Source: Planktosalinus sp963975935 (GTDB lineage: Bacteria > Bacteroidota > Bacteroidia > Flavobacteriales > Flavobacteriaceae). From it: DNA of 64,000 bases. Within the stretch, counting starts at the first letter, position 1, and every line of letters starts with the position of its first letter. Position numbers and translations under genes: made by a program. Of the stretch, positions 1 through 7,173 are shown piece by piece. The stretch lies in the NCBI GenBank assembly GCA_963975935.1, contig CAXBIQ010000003.1, positions 1-64,000 on the forward strand, read 5' to 3'. The notes beneath the pieces were generated by a model. It was not told where the DNA came from. It made no database searches and worked only from the letters and a program-made list of their open reading frames with translations.

Positions 1-482
1 AAAAGTTTAAAACATTCAATTTTTAAATTTGACACAGTTTATTTAACATACTCATTAATAAAGATTTGATTACCCTTATTTACACATTACATCAAATATA
101 TTTAAAGCTTTTTAAACTCGTTTACGGTTTCCCGTAAAACAACCACATTTTTAAGAACCCCTTGAAAACCCCCAAACAAACCTCCCCAACAACCACCGCA
201 TACCACCTCCACCACCTGTGCATACAGGCGGCAACCCGGGCGCATACACGCTCATAAAACAAGGGTTTTGCTCCACGATAGCGCGTTGGCGGGTTTTCGA
301 GGAGGTATGGGGAGTGGTTTCTTTGGATTTTGGTGTTTGTTGTTTGGGATTTGCAACCCCGGTAGGGCGTGGGCGCCGGGGGTGTGCGGGTGGACATGCA
401 AAAATGTACCGGGCCATCAGCTTGAGAGTGCTGCTTCCCGATACATCTTCAAAAGTGGAGCTATGAAGGCTGTGATGGGCCC
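1..482. other. Gene-free left edge with a GC-rich stretch
   Basis: I see no convincing gene. Positions 1-120 are AT-rich like the rest of the genome. From about 170 to 480 the GC content is about 56% by hand count. The overlapping open frames here (both strands, 60-90 codons) have low-complexity Cys/Gly/Pro/Arg-rich translations and no domain, which is what GC-rich non-coding DNA gives. GGGCCATCA at 411-419 is nearly complementary to TGATGGGCCC at 473-482, beside the stop of the next minus-strand gene. This could be an RNA 3' structure, but there is no clear U-tract. Confidence 0.5.
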
Positions 483-1034
483 TTAATCAATAGCGGCAGA
501 AAAGCTTCCGTTGGTAACCGTGATGGTACCTTCAGAGCCTTCATAGCTCCCGGCTGAAAACTCAAATGTGCCTTTTAACTGGTTGTTGCTGTTGCTGGTG
601 ATGGTCAATGTGCCGTCAACATTTTGACCGCCAAACTCCTGATTGTTCTGGGTATCTGAATATACCACCCAAAAACCGTCTTGATCCATAAGGTCACCAA
701 CGGTGCCAATGGGGTAAGTGCCGGGTGCAGGGTTTGCAGAGGCGTTACCATCGTCAAAGCTCTTGTGGAAGACCAGGCTAAAGGTCTGGTCGCTGCTTGA
801 GGTACCGTCATTGCTTGAAATCAAATAAGAGAAGTCTTGAACGATCACTACATAAGAGGCACCGCTTTTCTCGCCTTCCACAGCGCCTGAGATGTCAAAG
901 GTGATTTCATTTGCGCCTACATTAGGGCCGTCGCCATTGTTTCCGTTATCGTCATCATCGGTACAGGCGGTGAAGGTAAACAGGAGTGTCAAAATAAAAT
1001 AGAATGTTGTATTTTTCATAGTTGTGTGTTTCAT
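483..1034 (-). CDS. Exported lipoprotein, family not recognised
   Basis: 183-residue predicted lipoprotein. A short hydrophobic signal (about residues 11-23) ends in the lipobox FTAC with Cys24, followed by a run of Asp, as in many Bacteroidota surface lipoproteins. The mature part is about 150 residues, rich in Ser, Thr, Gly and Asn, and ends in alternating polar/hydrophobic stretches that suggest a beta-sandwich. No catalytic motif is visible. There are two in-frame ATG codons 15 bp apart (1034 and 1019), because the 5' end lies inside a 15-bp tandem repeat. The shorter product (starting MKNTTFYF) also has a complete signal peptide, so the start is uncertain. It is the last gene of a minus-strand series of exported proteins. 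The function is unknown. Confidence 0.8.
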   Translation of the reverse strand: MKHTTMKNTTFYFILTLLFTFTACTDDDDNGNNGDGPNVGANEITFDISGAVEGEKSGASYVVIVQDFSYLISSNDGTSSSDQTFSLVFHKSFDDGNASANPAPGTYPIGTVGDLMDQDGFWVVYSDTQNNQEFGGQNVDGTLTITSNSNNQLKGTFEFSAGSYEGSEGTITVTNGSFSAAID

Positions 1035-1091
1035 AGTTGTGTGTTTAATAGTTGTGTGTTTAATAGTTGTGTGTTTAATAGTTGTTTGATG
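1017..1091 (-). repeat. 15-bp tandem repeat across the lipoprotein start
   Basis: Four full copies and one partial copy of a 15-bp unit (plus strand AATAGTTGTGTGTTT or CATAGTTGTGTGTTT). The two copies nearest the gene read CAT, creating two in-frame ATG starts. The outer copies read AAT, which is ATT on the coding strand. Since 15 is a multiple of 3, the array stays open in the lipoprotein frame (unit reading I/M-K-H-T-T). Gain or loss of a unit would change leader length and the number of start codons without shifting frame. Confidence 0.9.
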
Positions 1092-1099
1092 TGTATTGA

Positions 1100-1531
1100 T
1101 TAAGCCCTTTTTTTATAGACCACATACATTCTTTTATCAGAATTGGGCCTTAATTGTATACCCACTTTGAGGCTGCCGTCTTCCAGGCTTAGGATATGCC
1201 ATTGTATGCTGCGCTCGCCTTTGGTCAAAACCAGGGTGTCACCGTCGAGTTTCCATTCAAAACTGTTTTCTGAGGGTTCACAATTGGGTTTGTATTTTAC
1301 TTCTTTTGCGGTATGGTCTTCGGCAAAAAAGGTGTGGTCTTTACCGCAGTCGGGCGCGGAATGTTTGTAGGGCATTAGCCAGCCTTCACCGTCATCGCCC
1401 ATCAGGGTGCCTTCAAGTTCCCAGGCACCTGCAAGGGCAGCTTCATCAATGATTTGTGCCAAAGCGCCGGGACTCCACAGCAATAGGGCCGTCATCAAAA
1501 GGAGGGTGGTTTTTAGCATGATCTTTTTCAT
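1100..1531 (-). CDS. Small exported lipocalin-like protein
   Basis: 143-residue protein with a clear Sec signal (MKKIMLKTTLLLMTALLL, cleavage near ALA-Q). The mature part, about 115 residues, starts with a helix and an AGAWELEGT segment, followed by alternating strands and KLDGDTLVLTKGE. This resembles the lipocalin-like or DUF4488-type proteins exported by Flavobacteria, which form a small beta-barrel. The start at 1531 is preferred over a longer reading from 1615, because that extension would run through the terminator and the 3' end of the upstream gene. The ligand is unknown and the family assignment rests on fold appearance only. Confidence 0.7.
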   Translation of the reverse strand: MKKIMLKTTLLLMTALLLWSPGALAQIIDEAALAGAWELEGTLMGDDGEGWLMPYKHSAPDCGKDHTFFAEDHTAKEVKYKPNCEPSENSFEWKLDGDTLVLTKGERSIQWHILSLEDGSLKVGIQLRPNSDKRMYVVYKKRA

Positions 1532-1551
1532 ATGGTTTGGTGTTTTAGTGT

Positions 1552-1592
1552 TTATAAAAAAAACCGGGCATCTCTGCAAGACACCCGGTTTT
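1552..1592 (-). terminator. Rho-independent terminator after the beta-helix lipoprotein gene
   Basis: On the minus strand, AAAACCGGG (1592-1584) pairs with CCCGGTTTT (1568-1560), and the right side runs into a T-tract. It lies just after the stop of the 1603-2874 gene and before the lipocalin-like gene, so the two are probably separate transcripts. Confidence 0.8.
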
Positions 1593-1602
1593 GGTTTTGC
1601 TG

Positions 1603-2874
1603 TTATGCCTCGCATAATTCAGGGCCTACGTTCTCAAACGTAAGGTTTGTAGTGCTCAGGTTTTCAAATGGATCACCCCCGCTATAGCCATAAAAGACAC
1701 AGTTGGGTATGTTCCTGAAAAGGGTATTGTCAACACTGATCACAGGCGCGGCATGCATATAAATAGCTCCTGAATTTTCGATGTTTCCTACGGGAAAGTC
1801 ACCTTTGGCATATTCAATAATGGCATGCGAGATGACATTGTCTTGCTGGGTAAACCCAAAGAAGAGACCGCCCCAGTTGGTACCATTGGCTGCCGTGAGC
1901 AAGACAGGGTTGTCTGCGGTACCCAGTATCTGCAGGCTGAGGTCACTTCCGCCGTCTGTTGAGCCGTCATAAGGTTGCAGATAGGCCTCAGGCTCAAAAT
2001 AGAGTTCGCTGCCTGCCTCAATAGTGAGGTGCCCGCCATCCCTGATATGCACACGACGGTCAACCAGATAAGGTACATCAAGGTTCTGCCACGTGCGAGG
2101 ATCCTCTATTTCATAATGATCTGACACAATGTTCAGAAAATCTGAGGCGTTACCGCTGTAAGTAGAGCTGTTGTTAAATATATGCGCCATCTGTACAGTT
2201 ACTTTTGCGGGCACACCGTTGTTTTCAGTAATGTTAAGGTTGGAAGTCATTACCGTGGCATTGGTTTCTATTCTGTGGAAGTCAAGGCCAAAGCTTCCGC
2301 CTTTGCTGATTTCTACATGGTTGAGTGTAAGCGCCTGTGGCGGTGTACCCGAAACGCCCCTTATGGCGAGACTTCCCTCATATAGTGGAGACATTTCGGT
2401 AAAGGGTTGTGAACCGGCATACTCAATAACGGCGTGTTCGATAGTATTGCTGAGGTTATGGGCTTCAGCAAAATACAGGCCTCTCCAGAAGCCGTTTTGT
2501 TGTGAGGTTCCCGTAAAGATTACAGGGTCTGTAGGAGTACCCCGCACATCAAAGAGCTTGTTTTCTGAAGCTACCCACATACCGGCGTGGTTTTCAAAAG
2601 CGATGACCACCCCGGGCTCTATCTTAAGGCTGCCTTCAATGCTGGCATAACAGCTTATGATATAGTCTACAGGGCGCTGCGGGTCGTTCTCAAGCACGCG
2701 GTCTTCTGAGAAATAATCACAATCAAGCGCAATGGGGGGCAGTATTTCCTCTACCGGGTCCGGGTCTTCATTGACATCTTCCATGCCATCGTCGTCTTTG
2801 CTACATGATACAAAAAGCAGGGTACTGCAAAGGATCATGGCAAGCAGGTGTGTTGATTTTAAGTGTTTTTTCAT
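1603..2874 (-). CDS. Surface lipoprotein with right-handed beta-helix repeats
   Basis: 423-residue lipoprotein. The signal peptide ends in LLFVSC with Cys24, followed by SKDDDG and an acidic linker to about residue 45. The remainder is a parallel beta-helix type sequence with repeated units such as IEHAVIEYAGSQ and ISHAIIEYAKGD, about 200 residues apart. It probably has two related halves, each beginning with a V-F/L-T-A/G-T module (PVIFTGTSQQNG, PVLLTAANGTNWGG). Related proteins in Bacteroidota are annotated as parallel beta-helix or pectin-lyase-fold proteins. Only four Cys residues are spread through the mature chain and no lyase catalytic site is visible, so binding or a structural role is as likely as enzymatic activity. 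Confidence 0.8.
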   Translation of the reverse strand: MKKHLKSTHLLAMILCSTLLFVSCSKDDDGMEDVNEDPDPVEEILPPIALDCDYFSEDRVLENDPQRPVDYIISCYASIEGSLKIEPGVVIAFENHAGMWVASENKLFDVRGTPTDPVIFTGTSQQNGFWRGLYFAEAHNLSNTIEHAVIEYAGSQPFTEMSPLYEGSLAIRGVSGTPPQALTLNHVEISKGGSFGLDFHRIETNATVMTSNLNITENNGVPAKVTVQMAHIFNNSSTYSGNASDFLNIVSDHYEIEDPRTWQNLDVPYLVDRRVHIRDGGHLTIEAGSELYFEPEAYLQPYDGSTDGGSDLSLQILGTADNPVLLTAANGTNWGGLFFGFTQQDNVISHAIIEYAKGDFPVGNIENSGAIYMHAAPVISVDNTLFRNIPNCVFYGYSGGDPFENLSTTNLTFENVGPELCEA

Positions 2875-2955
2875 GGTATTCTGTATTTTTAAGTTTTAAA
2901 TTAATTATGGTTTCTTACGTGTTATTATATGTTTGTAAAAAGTGTAATTCTTAAT

Positions 2956-4965
2956 TTAGTTTTTAATCACTTGCTTGACGGTACTAGTATCCGGTGTGGT
3001 GATTTTAACCAAATAAATCCCGGTGGTATAAGGTGATACATCTATGCTGTTCTGGCCTTCTACAGTTTGCACGTGTTGCCCTGTAATCGTATAGATGCTT
3101 ATGCTTTCTATGTTTTCTTTGGTTTCCAGATAGAGTATATCGTTCACCGGGTTAGGGTACATGGCAATTTGAAGTGCTGTATTGTTCAGGTCCTGTGTGG
3201 ATAACGTGCTAAACTCATAAGCGCCCATATCTATGGCCGTGTTATTGACACGCATATTTCCGTTCAGGTCTATGGGGTTGCTGCTTCCGTCTGTGGGAAA
3301 TACAGAGAGGTCTGTATTGGGGTCTCCTGCGTCCAGCGCGGGTGAGGAAGCTGCAAGGCTAAAATCGCCGCCTGCGGCGTCTTCAAACTCAGGGTCGATG
3401 ATAAGGCAGTCGTCACAGATGAGCGTGCCCTCGTTTAGGGAGTTTGCTTCATCATAGAGCGAGTAATTACCGGTTACAGTTGCACCCGTGACATTGCCTA
3501 TATCTGCTATATCCCCTATGTTGCCCCATACAATACTGTTGAGCATCGTGGTGGTGCCTTGTAAATTATAAAGCCCTGCGGCGACTCCCACAGTAGGGTC
3601 TCCGTTTTGGGTAATAGTTGCATTTATAAGTTCTAAATCCCCGGTATTTGCTATGGCACCACCGGCGTCTTCAGCGATGTTGCCCGTAAACAAAGCATTG
3701 ATTAGGGTAGTGGCAGCACCTTCATTAATAAACCCACCGCCAAACTCAACAGCTTCATTATTCATAAACCGGGTGTTTTGGATGGTGGCATCGCTCTGGC
3801 CGATAACGGCCATACCTCCGGCAGCCCTGGCTGTATTTTCTTCAAAAAGCACATCGAGCAGGGTGGTGGTGCTTTGGGTATCTACCAATAACCCACCGCC
3901 TATATCGGCCTGGTTTCCGATAAATTCAGCATGGTCAAAGCTGGTTTGGCTTTCTGAACTGTATACAGCTCCGCCTTCATTGGGGGTATTGTTTGTGTTA
4001 AAAAAAGAATCAGTAAACTCAACGGTGCTTTCTGAAATAAAGAAGGCACCCCCAAAGCCATTCACGGATTGGTTGTCTGTAAAGATAACAAGATCAAAAA
4101 CCCCTGTGCTGTTTGATAACAAACTCACTGCTCCGCCATTGCCATCAGCCGTATTACCTTCAAAGACACCTTCTGAAACTGTGATGAACCCTGAGGCACT
4201 GGAAGCACGTATGGCGCCACCCCTGTCACCGGCTGTATTGTTTGTAAAGAACACATCTGTAAGGGTTACAGGTCCTGTACTGAACAATCCGCCACCGTCT
4301 GTGTTTGCTGTATTGTCTGAAAAGTTACTTCCTGAAATGATCAGGGTAGCAAGATTGCCATTAATGATACCGCCACCGCTGAAACCTGCAGTATTGTTGG
4401 TAAAGTTAACATCAATAAGGGTCGTGGTAGACGTTCCGTCATTGCTGAGCCCACCGCCAAAGTTCAAGGCCGAATTGTCAGTAACCGTCACATCTGTAAG
4501 GGTTAAATTGTTACCCCCAGCGACGCGAATGCCACCTCCGGTCTCATCGTTGGCCCCATGCCTGATGATGACACCTGAGATCTGTACGGTCACACCGCCC
4601 ACTACAGTAACGGTGCGCCCGGTGGCTTGCCCCGGTGCAACGTCTGCCTGAATGATGGTCCCGCCGGGTTGTGTGCTTCCGGCTCCCTGAAGGGTTAAGT
4701 CTTTTTCTATGCGAGGTTTCTCCGTATACACCCCGGCAGCAATGTCAATAATATCACCGCTACCGGCCATTTCCATGGCATAATCAATGGTAGCACAGGG
4801 GCTTGAAGGGTCTGTGCAATTGCCGGCATCTGTGCCTGTGGCATCTACATAACGGGTGGTCTGTGCATTGACCCCCAGGGCAAAAAGAGCAAAAACAACC
4901 AGCAATATCGGGGTGCGTTTTATAAGCACCCGGCTGTTACCGGCTTTTGTGCGTGTGTGATTCAT
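2956..4965 (-). CDS. T9SS-secreted beta-helix (Pmp-like) surface protein
   Basis: About 669 residues. Signal peptide MNHTRTKAG... with hydrophobic core LLVVFALFALGVNA and cleavage before Q. Residues about 40-560 form a long right-handed beta-helix built of repeats of roughly 22-25 residues with F-x-x-N and GG-A/G-I signatures (FTNNTAG, FSGGGI, GNGGAVSL), like the polymorphic outer-membrane protein repeats. Next comes the block typical of choice-of-anchor Q proteins (NSIVWGN ... SPALDAGDPN). The last 80 or so residues are a T9SS type A sorting domain (MYPNPVNDILYL ... GIYLVKI). It is therefore expected to be secreted through T9SS and anchored at the cell surface. The start at 4965 gives a normal signal peptide; upstream in-frame ATGs at 4980 and 5013 only lengthen the n-region. 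Low-complexity repeats make antisense frames look open; these are not genes. Confidence 0.9.
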   Translation of the reverse strand: MNHTRTKAGNSRVLIKRTPILLVVFALFALGVNAQTTRYVDATGTDAGNCTDPSSPCATIDYAMEMAGSGDIIDIAAGVYTEKPRIEKDLTLQGAGSTQPGGTIIQADVAPGQATGRTVTVVGGVTVQISGVIIRHGANDETGGGIRVAGGNNLTLTDVTVTDNSALNFGGGLSNDGTSTTTLIDVNFTNNTAGFSGGGIINGNLATLIISGSNFSDNTANTDGGGLFSTGPVTLTDVFFTNNTAGDRGGAIRASSASGFITVSEGVFEGNTADGNGGAVSLLSNSTGVFDLVIFTDNQSVNGFGGAFFISESTVEFTDSFFNTNNTPNEGGAVYSSESQTSFDHAEFIGNQADIGGGLLVDTQSTTTLLDVLFEENTARAAGGMAVIGQSDATIQNTRFMNNEAVEFGGGFINEGAATTLINALFTGNIAEDAGGAIANTGDLELINATITQNGDPTVGVAAGLYNLQGTTTMLNSIVWGNIGDIADIGNVTGATVTGNYSLYDEANSLNEGTLICDDCLIIDPEFEDAAGGDFSLAASSPALDAGDPNTDLSVFPTDGSSNPIDLNGNMRVNNTAIDMGAYEFSTLSTQDLNNTALQIAMYPNPVNDILYLETKENIESISIYTITGQHVQTVEGQNSIDVSPYTTGIYLVKITTPDTSTVKQVIKN

Positions 4966-5088
4966 ATTTAATAAGTTCATGTGTTGTAAGTATTTAAATG
5001 TTGAGGGCATCACATTCGGTTTCGGCTACAGTTGATGGATGATTCCATGACGGTGCAGCAAGCGTGTATGCCCTCAAACAATAAGGGG

Positions 5089-5592
5089 TTATATATTAAA
5101 TTTTACACCGGCACCTGCTACCAGTTGTCCGCCATCAATGAGTACATATTTGAGCTCTGCAAAGGGAACGATGCTGCCGCCGGTCTCAATGTTGATACCG
5201 CCACCCAGGTTGAGGCCAAAGCGCCCGTCTGATGCCGAATAGCTTTCTCCAAAGATGGAGTCGCCATCATAAGATATTTTCACACTGCTGTAGTTAAGAC
5301 CGCCCAAGGCATAGACGCCCATACTTTCGTTTGACACGAAATAGTAGTTGGCATTGGCATTCACTTCCAGCCAGTTGATTTTAATACCAAACTCATCTTT
5401 TGGGAAGTAATAAATAAGAGAAGGCGAAATGGTAAGGTTTTCCACTACGGGAAATTCGGCATTTGCGCCGACACCTATGTTTTCAATTTCGGTTCCATAC
5501 GCCAGGAACGCTCCGATTCGGGTATCTTCCTGCGCCTGTGCAGTGAAGAACAACCCTAAAATAAACATCATTGATACTACTGTTTTTTTCAT
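5089..5592 (-). CDS. Small outer-membrane beta-barrel protein
   Basis: 167 residues. Signal peptide MKKTVVSMMFILGLFFTAQAQ, then about 145 residues of amphipathic strands (LTISPSLIYYF, WLEVNANANYYFV, MGVYALGGLNY, RFGLNLGGGINIE) ending in VAGAGVKFNI. This pattern fits an eight-stranded OmpA/OmpX-type barrel (porin family, outer membrane beta-barrel). It carries no periplasmic OmpA domain. It is divergent from the ECF sigma gene at 5801, so the 5593-5800 region holds both promoters, and control by that sigma factor is possible but not shown. Confidence 0.85.
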   Translation of the reverse strand: MKKTVVSMMFILGLFFTAQAQEDTRIGAFLAYGTEIENIGVGANAEFPVVENLTISPSLIYYFPKDEFGIKINWLEVNANANYYFVSNESMGVYALGGLNYSSVKISYDGDSIFGESYSASDGRFGLNLGGGINIETGGSIVPFAELKYVLIDGGQLVAGAGVKFNI

Positions 5593-5738
5593 TTGTTGCT
5601 TTTTAGATTAAACATATACCCATTCATACGTTTCAAAAGGAGAAGTAAACATTGTGCGGCAAAAAAAATAAAAAGCCGCAGGGGCGAGCGTGGTAAAACA
5701 TAAGGTATATGTCTTGTTAACAGCTTGTTAGAGGGGTG

Positions 5739-5768
5739 TTCGGGGAATTTAAAAAAAGTTTATATTTG
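5739..5768 (+). promoter_or_regulatory. Promoter for ECF sigma operon
   Basis: TATATTTG at 5761-5768 is an exact match to the Bacteroidota -7 element TAnnTTTG. A weak -33 (TTC rather than TTG) lies about 19 bp upstream. The predicted transcript start is about 25-30 nt before the ATG at 5801. Confidence 0.6.
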
Positions 5769-5800
5769 TATATGTTTACTTTTCCCCCAAATATGCATTA

Positions 5801-6346
5801 ATGATTAAAGACCAGTATGTAGTAGATAAACTTAAGGAAGAGGATTTAAAGACGCTGGATGAGGTTTATCTTACTTATAAAAAGGAGTTTTTTTTATTTG
5901 CCAGGACCTTTTCCATACCGGAAAGTGATATCGGTGATGTCTATCAGGAAACCATCATCAGCCTGTATGAAAATATACAGAACAAAAAGCTGGAGCACTT
6001 GACCAGCACACTGAAGACCTATTTGTTTGCCATTGGAAAGTTTAAAATTTACAAGCAATTACAAAAAAACAAAAGCCTGACCCACGAGGGGAACATCATT
6101 CATATTTCTGAAGAGATGCAGGTGTTTGAAACCGAAGCGGAGGAAGAGCGGCAACACCTCATCCAAAAGGGCTTACAGCAGTTGGGGGCAAAGTGCCAGA
6201 AGGTATTGGAATTGTATTACTATAAGGGGATGGCACTGGATGAAATACAAACCGAACTGGACTACACTTCAAAAGATGTATTAAAAAGCCAGAAGTCACG
6301 ATGCCTGAAACAGTTAAAAGAATTAGTCAAAAAAAGTTATGAATAA
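5801..6346 (+). CDS. RNA polymerase ECF sigma factor
   Basis: 181 residues, normal ECF length. Region 2 spans about residues 25-90 (YLTYKKEFFLFARTF, DVYQETIISLYENI) and region 4 about 120-175 (LQQLGAKCQKVLELYYYKGMALDEIQTELDYTSKDVLKSQKSRCLKQLKEL), with the helix-turn-helix in the last part. It redirects RNA polymerase to a small regulon. The next gene begins 8 bp before this stop codon, so translation is coupled to the membrane TPR protein, the usual place for an anti-sigma factor. The target promoters cannot be deduced here. Confidence 0.92.
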   Translation: MIKDQYVVDKLKEEDLKTLDEVYLTYKKEFFLFARTFSIPESDIGDVYQETIISLYENIQNKKLEHLTSTLKTYLFAIGKFKIYKQLQKNKSLTHEGNIIHISEEMQVFETEAEEERQHLIQKGLQQLGAKCQKVLELYYYKGMALDEIQTELDYTSKDVLKSQKSRCLKQLKELVKKSYE

Positions 6347-7040
6347 GGAGGGGTTAACAGAAAAATATTTTAGCAACCGGTTGAGCGAGGCTGAGTTTGT
6401 GAAGTTGCAAGAGCTTCTTGAAACCGATGCAGCCTTTCGTGAAGCCTTTTACAGCGAACTTGAAATACAGCAGGCCCTTGCCGGTGAAAAGCACCGGTCT
6501 TTAAAGGAACGCTTTGAGAAACTGGAGGAAATCCCGAAACGAAAAAACAACTGGCACCTCTATGCGGCCGCGATAGCTGCCCTGATTGCCATAGGTTCCC
6601 TCTTTTACAACACCGAGCCCAACTATCAAGAGGTGTATGCAGTACATTTTGAACCTTATCCCAATATAGTAACTCCAGTCGTGAGAAATGCTTCCGAAAC
6701 ACCCATTGAAAAAGCTTACAGCTATTACAATAATCGAAAATATAAGGATGCAATAAAAGCTTTTGAAGAGTTAAAAATAACAGACACAACAGGGTTTGTC
6801 ACTTTTTATTACGCAATGAGTTTAATGGCAGACAGTCAAGTTGAAAAAGCTATTAACACTTTGGAAAACCCCAATTGGGAAATTCCTCAAAAACTCCAGA
6901 GTCAAACGGATTGGTACCTTGCATTAAGCTATTTAAAATCCGAAAATAAAGAGAAAGCAATTTTCTATCTGGAAAAAGTGATTATCACTGACGGAGCAAT
7001 GGCTTCACAAGCTAAAAACATACTTCTGAAAATTAAATAG
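6339..7040 (+). CDS. Membrane TPR protein, probable anti-sigma factor
   Basis: 233 residues. The N-terminal 65 residues (LTEKYFSNRLSEAEFVKLQELLETDAAFR) are helical and resemble the cytoplasmic sigma-binding part of Bacteroidota anti-sigma proteins. One membrane helix follows at about 70-87 (LYAAAIAALIAIGSLFY). The C-terminal half, expected in the periplasm, holds about three TPR-like repeats (AYSYYNNRKYKDAIKAFEEL, YLALSYLKSENKEKAIFYLEKV). It overlaps the sigma gene by 8 bp and is followed by the CHAT gene. Base composition changes inside the gene: nearly 50% GC up to about 6700, then roughly 33% through the TPR half. The anti-sigma role is inferred from context and topology. Confidence 0.75.
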   Translation: MNKEGLTEKYFSNRLSEAEFVKLQELLETDAAFREAFYSELEIQQALAGEKHRSLKERFEKLEEIPKRKNNWHLYAAAIAALIAIGSLFYNTEPNYQEVYAVHFEPYPNIVTPVVRNASETPIEKAYSYYNNRKYKDAIKAFEELKITDTTGFVTFYYAMSLMADSQVEKAINTLENPNWEIPQKLQSQTDWYLALSYLKSENKEKAIFYLEKVIITDGAMASQAKNILLKIK

Positions 7041-7119
7041 ATACTTCTACAAGACTTTAAAAGTAAGACGACTCCAGTAAATAAAAGGGGTTTGGATTGA
7101 CATTACAACTTCTTAAGGC

Positions 7120-7150
7120 TTTGTTATTAAACCTTAAAAGATTATTTTTG
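7120..7150 (+). promoter_or_regulatory. Promoter for the CHAT gene
   Basis: TTTG (7120-7123), a 19-bp spacer and TATTTTTG (7143-7150) match the Bacteroidota promoter consensus closely. Transcription would begin near 7155, so the ATG at 7153 is unlikely to be used, and the ATG at 7174, which opens a good signal peptide, is favoured. The CHAT gene can thus be expressed independently of the sigma operon. Confidence 0.65.
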
Positions 7151-7173
7151 CTTTGCCTCATGATTCTATTTTT

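Noticed and set aside
122..466. Overlapping open frames on both strands at the left edge
   Set aside because: GC-rich sequence lowers stop frequency; translations are low-complexity and mutually overlapping with no domain.
3653..4651. 332-codon frame antisense to the beta-helix T9SS gene
   Set aside because: It mirrors the repetitive Gly/Asn/Thr codons of the real gene, giving Pro/Ser/Val-rich nonsense without start signals.
5783..5794. CCCCCAAATATGC before the sigma gene as a third copy of the twin-RNA motif
   Set aside because: Only about 10 bases match, there is no hairpin after it and a coding gene follows.
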